Source: Selenomonas sp. oral taxon 126
Lineage (GTDB): Bacteria; Bacillota; Negativicutes; Selenomonadales; Selenomonadaceae
Length of the DNA stretch: 64,000 bases
NCBI RefSeq assembly: GCF_001683335.1
Contig: NZ_CP016201.1
Span: 2,493,972 to 2,557,971, forward strand
Reading direction: 5' to 3'
Shown here: positions 63,999 through 64,000 of the stretch, in pieces
Layout of the letters: each line of letters starts with the position of its first letter
How positions within the stretch are numbered: the first letter of the stretch is position 1
The notes under the pieces: model-generated
Databases searched by the model: none
The model's input: only the letters and a program-made list of their open reading frames with translations
What the model was told of the DNA's origin: nothing
Program-made: the position numbers and the translations under genes

Positions 63999-64000
63999 CA

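Overview
The window reads as chromosome of a diderm Firmicute of the class Negativicutes, most likely a Selenomonas-like organism. This is inference from gene content. The DNA is GC-rich. The housekeeping genes and their order are Firmicute-like: CvfB-type S1 protein, RecA-RecX, the L21-Prp-L27 operon, YqeK, an LCP wall ligase and an anaerobic cbi cobalamin pathway. There is also a small signal-peptide protein with the terminal Phe of an outer-membrane beta-barrel, and CheV points to motility. Nearly every gene lies on the minus strand; the clear exception is a zinc-type binding lipoprotein at 18.9 kb.

Layout: 1-4.6 kb, purine operon purE-C-F-M-N-H (purH runs off the left edge). 4.66-6.6 kb, cheV and cvfB. 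6.6-13.4 kb, one long run obgE-yhbY-proB-proA-small membrane ORF-nadD-yqeK-LCP-rsfS-cvfB. 13.5-14.6 kb, rplU-prp-rpmA with promoter and leader. 14.6-17.8 kb, recA-recX-guaA. 17.9-18.7 kb, rpsU-yqeY. 18.9-19.8 kb, solitary metal-binding lipoprotein. 19.8-20.74 kb, a 5'-truncated group II intron whose maturase is split by a 161-bp inverted-repeat element. 20.8-21.3 kb, small outer-membrane protein. 21.4-29.4 kb, complete arginine operon argC-J-B-D-F-G-H. 29.5-32.3 kb, pheB/thrR-hom-thrB. 32.3-37.7 kb, ispH-rpsA-radical SAM/PDZ-der-plsY. 37.8-51.3 kb, a cobalamin operon of 15 genes, cbiD to cobC, followed by crcB.

From 51.4 to 56.8 kb come a frameshifted lexA and a run ACT protein-PFL protein-nth-acetyltransferase-aroF-tyrA. 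From 56.9 to 59.8 kb is a sulfur/redox-looking cassette: persulfide/CoA-disulfide reductase with rhodanese domain, ArsR regulator, ferredoxin and membrane Fe-S protein. Its promoter carries an AT-rich dyad in the -10/-35 spacer. From 59.8 kb to the right edge the content is accessory: two tandem paralogous secreted proteins, a NYN nuclease-like protein, a symporter fragment next to IS3-like ends, a His/Gly-rich protein and the C-terminal part of a dynamin-type GTPase.

The best leads are the broken lexA, the nested mobile-element relic whose predicted excision restores the maturase frame, the ArsR/CoADR-rhodanese cassette with its operator candidate, the 49-residue membrane ORF between proA and nadD, and the His-rich protein beside the dynamin-like GTPase. 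No CRISPR array, tRNA, rRNA or complete transposase gene was seen.
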